Shown: positions 25,970 to 35,569 of the stretch, piece by piece
Position numbering within the stretch: the stretch's first letter is position 1
How the letters are laid out: each line of letters opens with the position of its first letter
Source of the DNA: Thomasclavelia saccharogumia DSM 17460
GTDB taxonomy: Bacteria; Bacillota_I; Bacilli_A; Erysipelotrichales; Coprobacillaceae
Direction: 5' to 3'
DNA: 64,000 bases
Assembly (NCBI RefSeq): GCF_000686665.1
Contig: NZ_JMLH01000001.1
Coordinates: forward strand, 62,001 to 126,000
The notes under the pieces: model-generated
What the model was told of the DNA's origin: nothing
What the model saw: the letters and a program-made list of their open reading frames with translations, nothing else
Databases searched by the model: none
Position numbers and translations under genes: made by a program

Positions 25970-28900
25970 TTAGTCTTCTTTTCTTTTGTAACTCGTTACA
26001 ACTGTAGCCATACTTAATAATCCAAGTCCTGCAAATAAACCAATTAAACTGTCATCTCCAGTCTTGATACTTACCGTTGTATCTCCGGCTTTTACTGCTG
26101 GATTAATATTTCCTTCATTAGCTACTAATCTAGCTAACCCTTTTGCTAAGATATCTTTAGCGTTATCAACTTGATCCTGTGTTGCTTCTGGATCTTCTAA
26201 TACCGCCTTGGCTTCATTTAAAGCATCTGTGACTACTGCCCATGATTCAGCACTGTAGTTTGCCGCGTTTAAGTTATTTGCCTTATTGATCAACTCTTGT
26301 AATAAGTCTTTATTTGGTTTTAATCTTAAGTTCAAGAACGCTTTTACTAATTCACTATATACTTCATCAACTTCACCTTGCATTGCATTAACATTGTCCA
26401 ATACATAATTTGCTTTATCTAATACTGGTAACATATCAGACCATGATGATTCAACGTATTTGCTTTCATCTAAACCATTGATTTGATCTACTTGTTTTTG
26501 TAATGCACTCTTATCACCTTTGTAGAATTGTAGCATATGCATTACATCTGCTAGTCGATCAAAGGCATTATCTACTTCACTTTGAGTGGCATTAGTTTTT
26601 GCATATACTTCTTTTGCATTTGTTAAAGCTTCGTTGAATTCTGTTACTACAACTGGTACGATATTTTCTAAGTCGGCTTTTTCTGCCATTTCAATAGCAA
26701 TTTGTAAAGCTGTTTTATCACTTTCGATTACTTGTTCAACTAAAGCATCTTTTGCAGTTTGTAACAATATTACTGCATTATTTACTTCTGCTTGAGTTGC
26801 CTCTTCACTATCTAATATATTTTTAGCTTCTGTCATTGTCTCAATAAATGATGCCCAAGTTTGGGATGTATAGTTTTCTTCTTTAAGAGTTAAACATTCA
26901 TCATATAATCCTTGTAATTCATCTTTATTGATTTCAACTTTATCAAAACGCATATAATCAAGATTAAAGTTTCCTGGATTAATATCGCCTTCTGAGCGAA
27001 TCATGATGGTATTTTTACCAGCTTTTAATGCTATATTACTGATTGCAACTTCATTCCATACACCATTTTTCTGACTATCACCCCATGTTGGTGTTACTTC
27101 AATTTCAAAATCAGCTCTTTTTTCATCATTAATATATAATGCTCCAGTTCGTGGTGTATCATCATAAACTGCTGATCCTTTTTTACCACATCCAGCATTT
27201 AATACTAAATTATAAATACCAGATTCTTTTAAATCAACTGTGAATTGCACATAGTTTCCGACATTTTTCCATCCTGCCAAATAACCAGTTCCTGAATATC
27301 CTTTCCATTCTCTATCAATTCTTAATTGATTTTTTGATGAATCAGTTACTCCTTCACCATTTTCTAACTCGAAAATATCACCAGGATTAATTTCTGGTAA
27401 TTTAGGCTCAAAATAGAACCAGTCAACATCACACTGAAAATCAGTATCATCTATACCATTAAATTCTAAAAAGATATTACTTTCAATAGCATCTGTATCT
27501 TTACACATTACTTCTAATGTTGTCCACTGATCATCTTTTGGTATATCTAAAGTGGTTAGAATCTTATCACCTATACCATTTTCATATACTGTAATCTTCC
27601 CACCAGTACTACTCTTTAATCTAATTGCAATACCACCTTTGTCTTCACCTTTAACTTCATTAAACTCTAGCCAAGAACCACTTGTATTTGTTGACATAAT
27701 TTTGCGATTACCTGCTGCATCATCGTCAATAATTGTAAATCCTTTTGAAGCAGTAGCATTTTCTGCCTCTATTTGACTAAATGCGTCAATAGAACGATCA
27801 ATTCGATTAAATGTCAATGAATCTAAGTTATAATTTCCAGGATTTGTATCCCCTTCGGCGACAAATTTAAATGTATTTACACCAGCTTCTAAAGGAACAT
27901 TTTCAATTGTATATTTGACCCATACGCCTTGTTTTACTCCATTAACCGTTTCACCCCACTTATCAGTTATCGCAAATTCCATATCCTGAAGCTTTTGACC
28001 ATTCAAATACATTGTTCCCTGTCGTGGACTATTATCATATCTTGAATCATTTTTAATTCCATTATTAACATTTAATACTAAGTTATAATCTCCGGCTCTT
28101 TGAATATCAACACTAAATTCTACTGCATCTCCAACTGTTTTAAATCCTTTAGCAAATCCTGTTCCGGTATACCCTTTCCATTCTGTATCAACAGAGACAC
28201 TACCATACATTTTAGCTTCTTCTAATTCAAAAACATCCCCATCATTGATTTTTTGTGGTGGAACACTTTGTTCTTCTTCACCCAATTCTACTTCTTTTTC
28301 AACAACATCAAGTAGTTTGATATTAATTTCTGTTCCCGTATCTTTAGTTTTTACATAAACAAGATTATTTTCTGTATCTAACCAATATGCTTGTGTAGCA
28401 TTGTTATAATCATCTAAAGTTTTCACTTCAGTAATCTCTAAACCATCAACATAAACACCAGCTAATGCTTCAATATGGTTAAATTTCAAATTGTAATTAC
28501 GATCTACTGGCGTATATACATCTGCATTCCCATTTACTCTTTCATTAATTTTAAAATTAATTTCTGTTCCATTTACTGCACAATCAAATTTAGTTGTAGT
28601 ATAAGCATTTTTAGTGATATATTCACGTGTCTGCCCATCATCTTCATATAATGTAAATGTGCTTTCACCTTTTGGATAAATATCTAAAGTTAATGGATCC
28701 AATGGTTTTTCATCAGCATAATTTACATCAGGCCCCATTGGTACAATTGCCCCTGCTTTTATAAATACTGGTATTTCATCTAATGGAGCTGCTACTCTAA
28801 TAGTTTTTCCATTTTCGCCACCTTCATAGCGCTCACCACTATAATAATTATACCATGTTGTTTTTGGTGGCAACCAAACTGATACCACTGTATCTTTAGT

Positions 28901-30694
28901 ATCTGCAGCAGGTGCTACTAAAAAATAATCCCCATAATAATATTGTTCATTTAAATCCCAAGCATCAGGATTATATTGACTATCATCTTCCAAAAGCATT
29001 GCTCTCATGATTGGAACACCTTGACTATATCCTTGCCAAGCAAGTGAATATGTATATGGGTATAAAGAATAACGTATTTTTAAATTCTCTCTTAATGTTT
29101 CTTGAGCTGTTTCGTTATAATCCCAAGGTTCACGACCATCATGACCATGAGTCCGCATAATCCCATTCCAAGCTCCAAATTCTCCAACCCAGCGAGTATA
29201 CAATTCATCAGTTGGTCTTTTCATGAATCCGCCAAGATCATGTGATGTTGCCCAATAACCAATTAGCCCAGTATCAATACTATAACCGATTTGATTGATT
29301 AATTCTTGTGAAGTTGGATTAATATCACCTGACCAGGCAGTTGCATAATGCTGCCCTGCATAACTTCCACGAGTTATAAACATCGGACGACTTTGATCTG
29401 TGTATTCCTGCCAAGCCTCATATGCCCCTTTTGATGAAAAAGTTGGTGCTGTATTACTTCCCAAAACATCAAATTCATCAGGCCAGAACCAATCTCCATA
29501 ACCAGTTGTAATGACACTGTCCATATATGATTTTACCCATATTTCTTCATTTTCTGGTTTATATAACTCTGCTCCACCAGAAGCTTCTGGAGTTCCTGCG
29601 TTGTTATGAAGACCCACTCTAAAACCTAATTCATCAGCTTCTTCAAACATAGCTGCAATATCAGGGAATTTGGTAGTATCATTACTCCACATTTGTTTCC
29701 CCCACTTTTCACCAGCACCGCTTTGATTTCCACCGTTATCAGCAACATCGCCACGCCAGCCAAAATCGAAAACATAACAGTCACTTGGATAATCTTCATC
29801 TCTTAAACGATGAATCCATTCCAAAAATTCTTCTTGAGTTGCATTATCGTTTCCATATTTAGACAACATAAATCCATGGGCCCATTTACCATACATTTCC
29901 ATTCTTCCAGTAATTTCTGCATATTCATTCAATATTGTCTTAAAATCAGGACCATACATAAAATAATAATCTAAATAATTCTTAGTCTGAAATCCACCAC
30001 CGTGTTTAAAGAATGTCGTTTCTTTTTCTATCGTGTTTAAAAACATCCCATATCCCACAGTACTCATAAAAAACGGTGCTACTACTCTACCGTGAGACAT
30101 TGAAAATTCTGAAAAATCTTGATCATACCGATTTAGATTACTTCTTCGACCATGATCCCCTGAACCAAATCCAAAAATACCACCAGCATTTATTTGACCT
30201 TCTACTTTTTTTACTCCCCGAACACCTGAATCATTCCAATACATTCCTTGATCATCAGCATCTTTGCTAATTAAATTTCCTTCTAAATCATACATTCCAA
30301 CCCGAAACGGATCTTTTTGTACTCTGACTTCAATCGCTTCTGTCAAGATTTGAATATAATCACCTTGATCAGTAACCGTTTTATCAACTAATGGCCAATC
30401 ATTTTTTTGGACCATATAATATTGTGGATCTTCTGGTCGATATCCTTCCTTACCATCAAGTGATAATTGTACCCTTATTGTTCTAGCAGTACATAATTCA
30501 ATTTTTACTTGTGCATTTTCATTGTTGAAAATAAGCACATTTCCATCTTCATTATTATTATGATCTGTATAATTGCCTATTACGCTTTCCGTAGCAGCTA
30601 ATACTTTGGTATCAACCCTTAAACCTAAAAATGTCGAAATACAAATCATTACTACTAATAATAAACATGTACTTTTTTTGATTTTCCTAATCAT
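25970..30694 (-). CDS. Large secreted GH31 glycosidase with CBM, FIVAR and anchor domains
   Basis: A 1574-residue exported enzyme. Order: signal peptide (1-34), GH31 N-domain (about 50-265), GH31 barrel (about 270-600) with probable nucleophile D406 in WFWPDEFDV and acid/base D457 in AWSGDINP, a C-terminal beta domain (to about 740), CBM35/6-like modules at about 820-965, 975-1097 and 1106-1252 (first and third are alike), four FIVAR-like helical repeats (about 1258-1524), and a tail with IKTGDD, a membrane helix and KRKED. GH31 includes alpha-glucosidases, alpha-xylosidases and mucin-acting alpha-N-acetylgalactosaminidases; the domain set fits a host-glycan or mucin enzyme, by inference. A cre-like site lies upstream. 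Confidence 0.88.
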   Translation of the reverse strand: MIRKIKKSTCLLLVVMICISTFLGLRVDTKVLAATESVIGNYTDHNNNEDGNVLIFNNENAQVKIELCTARTIRVQLSLDGKEGYRPEDPQYYMVQKNDWPLVDKTVTDQGDYIQILTEAIEVRVQKDPFRVGMYDLEGNLISKDADDQGMYWNDSGVRGVKKVEGQINAGGIFGFGSGDHGRRSNLNRYDQDFSEFSMSHGRVVAPFFMSTVGYGMFLNTIEKETTFFKHGGGFQTKNYLDYYFMYGPDFKTILNEYAEITGRMEMYGKWAHGFMLSKYGNDNATQEEFLEWIHRLRDEDYPSDCYVFDFGWRGDVADNGGNQSGAGEKWGKQMWSNDTTKFPDIAAMFEEADELGFRVGLHNNAGTPEASGGAELYKPENEEIWVKSYMDSVITTGYGDWFWPDEFDVLGSNTAPTFSSKGAYEAWQEYTDQSRPMFITRGSYAGQHYATAWSGDINPTSQELINQIGYSIDTGLIGYWATSHDLGGFMKRPTDELYTRWVGEFGAWNGIMRTHGHDGREPWDYNETAQETLRENLKIRYSLYPYTYSLAWQGYSQGVPIMRAMLLEDDSQYNPDAWDLNEQYYYGDYFLVAPAADTKDTVVSVWLPPKTTWYNYYSGERYEGGENGKTIRVAAPLDEIPVFIKAGAIVPMGPDVNYADEKPLDPLTLDIYPKGESTFTLYEDDGQTREYITKNAYTTTKFDCAVNGTEINFKINERVNGNADVYTPVDRNYNLKFNHIEALAGVYVDGLEITEVKTLDDYNNATQAYWLDTENNLVYVKTKDTGTEINIKLLDVVEKEVELGEEEQSVPPQKINDGDVFELEEAKMYGSVSVDTEWKGYTGTGFAKGFKTVGDAVEFSVDIQRAGDYNLVLNVNNGIKNDSRYDNSPRQGTMYLNGQKLQDMEFAITDKWGETVNGVKQGVWVKYTIENVPLEAGVNTFKFVAEGDTNPGNYNLDSLTFNRIDRSIDAFSQIEAENATASKGFTIIDDDAAGNRKIMSTNTSGSWLEFNEVKGEDKGGIAIRLKSSTGGKITVYENGIGDKILTTLDIPKDDQWTTLEVMCKDTDAIESNIFLEFNGIDDTDFQCDVDWFYFEPKLPEINPGDIFELENGEGVTDSSKNQLRIDREWKGYSGTGYLAGWKNVGNYVQFTVDLKESGIYNLVLNAGCGKKGSAVYDDTPRTGALYINDEKRADFEIEVTPTWGDSQKNGVWNEVAISNIALKAGKNTIMIRSEGDINPGNFNLDYMRFDKVEINKDELQGLYDECLTLKEENYTSQTWASFIETMTEAKNILDSEEATQAEVNNAVILLQTAKDALVEQVIESDKTALQIAIEMAEKADLENIVPVVVTEFNEALTNAKEVYAKTNATQSEVDNAFDRLADVMHMLQFYKGDKSALQKQVDQINGLDESKYVESSWSDMLPVLDKANYVLDNVNAMQGEVDEVYSELVKAFLNLRLKPNKDLLQELINKANNLNAANYSAESWAVVTDALNEAKAVLEDPEATQDQVDNAKDILAKGLARLVANEGNINPAVKAGDTTVSIKTGDDSLIGLFAGLGLLSMATVVTSYKRKED

Positions 30695-30783
30695 TTTCCT
30701 TCTCCTTTCACGTTGATATCATGTCACTCCTTTACCCCTGCCAAAATACAACACATACCAATCTGATTATATAATAACAATTA

Positions 30784-30800
30784 TTGCATGCGCTTACAAT
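30784..30800 (-). promoter_or_regulatory. cre-like catabolite repression site upstream of the GH31 gene
   Basis: On the minus strand TTGTAAGCGCATGCAA fits the CcpA consensus WTGNAANCGNWNNCAW at every fixed position. It lies about 90-105 bases upstream of the GH31 start and about 20 bases before a TATAAT, so CcpA control by preferred sugars is likely. Confidence 0.6.
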
Positions 30801-30896
30801 TACTGATTTTTGTAATTATTTATTTCAATAATTACATCCTTGATGAAAAAAATACTTTTTTACAAAGAATTATATAGCCATAATATTTTAAAAACA

Positions 30897-30944
30897 AAAA
30901 GTGTGTAATAACATGAGTTAATTCATTACTTATCCACACACTTT
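30897..30944 (-). terminator. prmC terminator
   Basis: AAAGTGTGT / ACACACTTT arms with an inner imperfect stem. T-rich on the minus strand. Confidence 0.7.
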
Positions 30945-30960
30945 ATCTTAGTATTTTTTA

Positions 30961-31818
30961 TTATTTCAAATTATGATAAATAAACAACATTCTATCCTTA
31001 CCATTAATATCCTTAATAATTTCATAACAATCATCAGGAAAATATTTTTGTAATGCTTCTTCCATTAGTTCCCGTTGATCAAACCCCATTTCAAATGCAA
31101 GCAGTGCACGATCATTCAATAAACTTCTCACGCCTTTGAAGATCTTACGATAAAAATACAAACCATCAGCACCACCAAAAAGAGCAACATGTGGTTCATT
31201 ATCTTTAACAATAGCTTCTATCTCCTGTTCTTGAGGAATATAAGGAGGATTAGAGACAAAAATATCTACCTTTATATTACGATCAATCAATGGTTCCAGC
31301 ATATCACCGACCATAAATTCAACATCTGCATTTAAATTTTTAGCATTTTCTTTAGCCACATTAACAGCATTTACAGAAATATCTGTTGCATATACCTTTA
31401 ATCTTGGCTCTTCTAACGCTAAACTTGTAGCAATAGCCCCACTCCCAGTACCAACATCACATAAAGTAATTGTCTGATAATCCGCAAAATAATCATCTAT
31501 ACGATATAAAATATTTTCAACTAATTCTTCTGTTTCATAACGAGGAATCAAAACATCTTCATTTACTTTAAAATCACGACCAAAAAATGTTTCTACTCCC
31601 TTGATATATTGAATTGGTCTACCATTATAATACTCTTCCATTCCCGCTAAAAATTCCTTTTTTAATTCATCATCAACCTCTTGATCATACATTAAGTATA
31701 ACTCATGCGGTTCTTTTTTAGCTAAATGATAAAACAATACTTTTGCAACATTAACATCTTTATTATCATCATCTAAGCGACTTTCTGCTTGTTTAATTAG
31801 TTCCTTTACAGTTGCCAT
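30961..31818 (-). CDS. prmC: Release factor glutamine methyltransferase
   Basis: A 285-residue SAM-dependent methyltransferase that methylates the Gln of the GGQ motif in release factors. The N-terminal helical domain (about 1-80) is followed by the Rossmann domain with DVGTGSGAIATSLA near 120 and the catalytic NPPYIPQEQ near 190. It overlaps the prfA stop codon by one base, the usual prfA-prmC arrangement, so the enzyme is made with its substrate. Confidence 0.96.
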   Translation of the reverse strand: MATVKELIKQAESRLDDDNKDVNVAKVLFYHLAKKEPHELYLMYDQEVDDELKKEFLAGMEEYYNGRPIQYIKGVETFFGRDFKVNEDVLIPRYETEELVENILYRIDDYFADYQTITLCDVGTGSGAIATSLALEEPRLKVYATDISVNAVNVAKENAKNLNADVEFMVGDMLEPLIDRNIKVDIFVSNPPYIPQEQEIEAIVKDNEPHVALFGGADGLYFYRKIFKGVRSLLNDRALLAFEMGFDQRELMEEALQKYFPDDCYEIIKDINGKDRMLFIYHNLK

Positions 31819-32894
31819 TAATGCTGTCCTTCCATTTTTAAACGTTGATCTTCATTGATTAAAGCTGTAATGATATCATCTAATTTACCATCAATAATTC
31901 GATCTAACTGTTGAATCGTCAAACCAATACGATGATCAGTTACTCGATTTTGAGGATAATTATAAGTTCTAATTTTCTCTGCTCTATCACCTGAACCAAC
32001 TTTACTCTTTCTTTCATTTCCAACTTGTTCATCTTGCTGTTGTTGATAATAATCATAGATTCTAGCAATTAAAGCTCTCATTGCTTTATCTTTATTATCA
32101 TGTTGGGAACGACCATCTTGGCTGGCTGCAACGATTCCCGTTGGAAGGTGCGTAATTCTTACTGCTGAATCTGTCTTATTAATATGTTGACCCCCAGCCC
32201 CACTAGCACGATAAGTATCAATTCTTAAATCACTTTTATTAATTTCAACATCTACTTCTTCAACTTCCGGCATAACTAAAACGGTAGCAGTAGAAGTATG
32301 CACGCGGCCTTGAGTTTCTGTTTTTGGAACACGTTGAACACGATGAGAACCAGATTCAAATTTTAATTTTCCATATACCCCTTCGCCTTTAACCATAAAA
32401 GAAATCAATGAATAACCACCAGCTTCAGCATCAACTGCTTCCATTACTTCGATTTTCCAACCTTGAGATTCTGCATATTTTACATACATCCGATACAAAT
32501 CACCAGCAAAGATGTTTCCTTCATCTCCACCTGCAGCACCACGAATTTCCATAATTACATCTTTATTATCATTTGGATCTTTAGGAATTAATTCAATTTC
32601 CAGCTTTTTTATAATTTCTGGCAATTTTTCTTCCAATTCAGCTAATTCCATTTTAGCCATTTCTTTAATCTCGGGATCTGATTCTTTTGTTAATTCTTTA
32701 GCATCTTCTATTCCCGCTTCAATTTCTTTATATTCTTGATATAAATCATATGCTGTTTGTAATGACGCCTGTTCTTTAGTAACTTCAGTCATTTTTTTAA
32801 TATCACTGCCAATATCTGGATCCATCAGCATATGTCCTAATTCTTCATATCTGTTTTCCATTGTTTTTAAACGATCTAACATACTTTCATTCAT
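31818..32894 (-). CDS. prfA: Peptide chain release factor 1
   Basis: A 358-residue RF1 that ends translation at UAA and UAG. It carries the GGQ loop YRASGAGGQHINKTDSAVRI near 225, the codon-recognition region near RVHTSTATV (the PxT-type loop) and the helical N-terminal domain. Length is normal. GAGGTATAAATC precedes the ATG. It is co-transcribed with prmC. Confidence 0.97.
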   Translation of the reverse strand: MNESMLDRLKTMENRYEELGHMLMDPDIGSDIKKMTEVTKEQASLQTAYDLYQEYKEIEAGIEDAKELTKESDPEIKEMAKMELAELEEKLPEIIKKLEIELIPKDPNDNKDVIMEIRGAAGGDEGNIFAGDLYRMYVKYAESQGWKIEVMEAVDAEAGGYSLISFMVKGEGVYGKLKFESGSHRVQRVPKTETQGRVHTSTATVLVMPEVEEVDVEINKSDLRIDTYRASGAGGQHINKTDSAVRITHLPTGIVAASQDGRSQHDNKDKAMRALIARIYDYYQQQQDEQVGNERKSKVGSGDRAEKIRTYNYPQNRVTDHRIGLTIQQLDRIIDGKLDDIITALINEDQRLKMEGQH

Positions 32895-33025
32895 GATTTA
32901 TACCTCCAAACCTCTCATATTATATAATAAACATAGAAAATAAGCAAAATATATTTTATTTGTTTTAATTTTACTTATAGTATAATTTTAGTAAAAAAAT
33001 TATTATATAATAATTATAGTTCACA

Positions 33026-33130
33026 TTGAGTTCACCTAATCATTTTATTATATAAGTGTAGTAAGAAAACTACCCCTCCCTTTAATCATAGAAAACGAAG
33101 ACAAGTTACCCAAAAGTAACTTGTCTTTAT
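33026..33130 (+). ncRNA. Candidate small RNA with an unpaired CCCCTCCC
   Basis: A promoter with TTGAGT (33026-33031), a 17-base spacer and TATATA (33049-33054) predicts a start near 33061. The RNA would carry CCCCTCCC (33073-33080) in a single-stranded 5' part, then a hairpin AGACAAGTTAC / GTAACTTGTCT (33099-33126) and TTATTTT. The C-rich run could pair with Shine-Dalgarno sequences. The same hairpin may terminate the tdk remnant from the other strand, so the evidence is moderate. Confidence 0.42.
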
Positions 33131-33220
33131 TTTCGTTAAAATATCTATAAAATTTTATTTACTAAAATAATCACATATATAATTATTTATAATAAAAGCA
33201 AGTCGATATAAAACTTTCTT

Positions 33221-33729
33221 TTATTCAAATTTATTTGGTTTATCAAAAATTTCATGACAATGTCTACACCTTGGCTCATAATGCTCAACTGCACCTACTA
33301 ATACAATCGAATCATTGAAAAATGCTGGTTTGCCATTAACCAATCGCTGGGTTCTGGTTGCAGGAGCACCACACTTAGTACACACAGCTGTTAACTTAGT
33401 AACAAACTCAGCTCTTGTAAGTAATTGTGGCATCACCCCAAAAAGTTTTTCTCTAAAATCTTTATCCAATCCCGCAACAACTTGTGTATCTGCTTTTATC
33501 TCTTTTAATACTTTCTCAGCTTTATTAATTACTAAACATGGTACTTTAATTCCTGAATGAGACACAATTTCTATAGCTGAATAACGATCATCTATCCGAG
33601 GTTTAAAAACAATAATCTTCATTTTAGCATAACTTAATACATTATTCTACGAATCAACTCTTCTGTTTTACCTGCAAACATACAACCACAAATTACTTCT
33701 AGCCAGCCTTCACGATATTGATGATACAT
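33221..33729 (-). pseudogene. tdk: Thymidine kinase, frameshifted and internally deleted
   Basis: From a good SD (AAGGAGGG) and ATG at 33729 the frame encodes the kinase N-terminus with the P-loop [14 protein letters not shown], then stops at TAA. One base out of frame the protein resumes as [20 protein letters not shown]. Further on, KADTQVVAGLDKDF joins two places that in intact Tdk are about 30 residues apart, so the DEVQFF (Walker B) segment is missing. The zinc cysteines (CTKCG, CRHCH) remain. Either lesion should abolish activity. A 133-residue ORF from 33622 is only the C-terminal fragment. Confidence 0.85.
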
Positions 33730-33742
33730 CTAAGCCCTCCTT

Positions 33743-35113
33743 TTAGCTTCTAAGATCACGAACACCCTCACTAGTGCCATCTGGTCCTATTTGGGCTAAA
33801 TCCGAAAAACGGCTATAGTTTTTTTCAAACGCTAAATTGACTTCTCCTGTAGCCCCATTTCGATGTTTTGCAATGATTATTTCTGTCAATCCATTATCTT
33901 CACCTTCACTAGGATCTTTATAATAATCTTCACGATAAATAAACGAAACTATATCAGCATCTTGTTCGATTGCTCCTGATTCTCTTAAATCTGACATCAT
34001 CGGACGCTTATTAGGACGTTGTTCCACTGAACGTGATAATTGTGAAAGCGAAATAATCGGAACTTCTAATTCTCTTGCCAACGCTTTTAATGTTCTAGAA
34101 ATTTCAGAAACTTCCTGTTGTCTACTTTCACGATTTTTTGAAGATGAAGTAATTAATTGTAAATAATCGATTACAATCATTTTTAAACCATGCTCCGTTT
34201 TTAATTTTCGACTTTTTGCAACAATATCATTGATTTTAATTCCTGGGCTATCATCAATATATAAATTACATTTAGAAACCCGCTCTGCAGCAGCATAATA
34301 TTTATTAGCATTAGTTTTTAAAATTTCTCCGGTCCGCATTGAAGAACCTTCGATACTTCCCATAGAGCAAATAATACGCTGAACTAATTGTTCAGCTGGC
34401 ATTTCTAATGAGAAAATAGCTACTGGTTCATCTGCTTTATATGCGGCGTTATGAGCAATATTCAAAGCAAAAGCTGTTTTTCCCATCGCTGGACGTGCTG
34501 CCAGAATAATTAAATCACCTTTTTGAAAACCTGAAGTAATTCTATCAAGATCACGAAATCCTGATCTAACACCAGAAATATTTCCATCGATCTTTTGCAA
34601 TAAATTTAAACGATCTGTGACACTTTTGATAACACTACGAATTTCTCTAAATTCACCAGCGCTACGATCTTGAGTAACTTGTAAAATCGTTTTCTCTGTT
34701 TCGTCAATAAAAACATCTATGTTCTCTACATCATCATAAGCACTTTCAGCAATCTTAGTAGTTTCTTTAATGATCCGTCTAAGTATTGCCTTGTTATGCA
34801 ATATTTTTAAATAATAATCACTATGAGCTACAGTGGGAACAGATTCGCTTAAACGAAATAAATAGTCTACACCACCGACTTTATCTAATTGATTATGATC
34901 CATAAGATAAGATGTTACGGTAGTAACATCTACTGGTGTATTATTATCATTAATAGCAGCCATTGCTTTAAAAATAGTTTGATGATTATTATCATAAAAA
35001 TCATCTTCATTAGTCTTATTTAAAATGTCAATACATTTATCCTTCGATATTAACATCGCCCCAAGCAATGATCTTTCTGCTTCAATATCATGAGGATACT
35101 CTCGATTTGCCAT
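33743..35113 (-). CDS. dnaB: Replicative DNA helicase
   Basis: A 456-residue hexameric helicase of the replication fork (called DnaC in Bacillus). The N-terminal primase-interacting domain (about 1-105) is followed by the RecA-like motor with Walker A ARPAMGKTAFALN near 207, Walker B MIVIDYLQL near 310 and the QQEVSEISRTLKALARE segment. GTAGGAGA precedes the ATG. It follows rplI by nine bases, as in many Firmicutes near the origin. No intein is present. Confidence 0.97.
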   Translation of the reverse strand: MANREYPHDIEAERSLLGAMLISKDKCIDILNKTNEDDFYDNNHQTIFKAMAAINDNNTPVDVTTVTSYLMDHNQLDKVGGVDYLFRLSESVPTVAHSDYYLKILHNKAILRRIIKETTKIAESAYDDVENIDVFIDETEKTILQVTQDRSAGEFREIRSVIKSVTDRLNLLQKIDGNISGVRSGFRDLDRITSGFQKGDLIILAARPAMGKTAFALNIAHNAAYKADEPVAIFSLEMPAEQLVQRIICSMGSIEGSSMRTGEILKTNANKYYAAAERVSKCNLYIDDSPGIKINDIVAKSRKLKTEHGLKMIVIDYLQLITSSSKNRESRQQEVSEISRTLKALARELEVPIISLSQLSRSVEQRPNKRPMMSDLRESGAIEQDADIVSFIYREDYYKDPSEGEDNGLTEIIIAKHRNGATGEVNLAFEKNYSRFSDLAQIGPDGTSEGVRDLRS

Positions 35114-35122
35114 ACTATTCTC

Positions 35123-35569
35123 CTACTGTTCTTTTAGATGAACATTTATTGTTGCAATTATTCCCTTATATAACTCAACTTTTAACTTCGTATATCCTAG
35201 TGCTCCAATTGGATGAGCATCAACAAACTTTCTTTTATCAATTTTAATATCATATTTATCTCTTAGCTGTTCTACTACTTGCTTAGTTGAAACACTTCCA
35301 AATGTTTTTCCATCTTTACCTGATTTCAAAGTAAATTCAAGAGTCACTGACTCTATTTGCTTTGCTAGTTCTCTAGCCTTTGCTTGATTTTCTAAATCTA
35401 GTTGATGAGCTGCTTCTTTTTCATGTTCAACAATTTTACGACTTGTATCAGTTTCTAAAACAGCTAATTTATTTTTAATTAAAAAATTTTGTCCATAGCC
35501 ATCTGCAACCTTAACTATATCTCCTTTTTTTCCTAATTTCTTTACATCTTGTAATAAAATAACTTTCAT
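35123..35569 (-). CDS. rplI: 50S ribosomal protein L9
   Basis: A 148-residue ribosomal protein. The N-terminal signature VILLQDVKKLGKKGDIVKVA is clear, followed by the long connecting helix and the C-terminal rRNA-binding domain (SVSTKQVVEQL, TINVHLKEQ). Its ATG overlaps the stop of gdpP by one base. Normal length. Confidence 0.97.
   Translation of the reverse strand: MKVILLQDVKKLGKKGDIVKVADGYGQNFLIKNKLAVLETDTSRKIVEHEKEAAHQLDLENQAKARELAKQIESVTLEFTLKSGKDGKTFGSVSTKQVVEQLRDKYDIKIDKRKFVDAHPIGALGYTKLKVELYKGIIATINVHLKEQ

Noticed and set aside
33221-33622. 133-residue thymidine kinase as an intact gene
   Set aside because: The P-loop half lies upstream in another frame and the Walker B segment is missing, so it is a pseudogene fragment.
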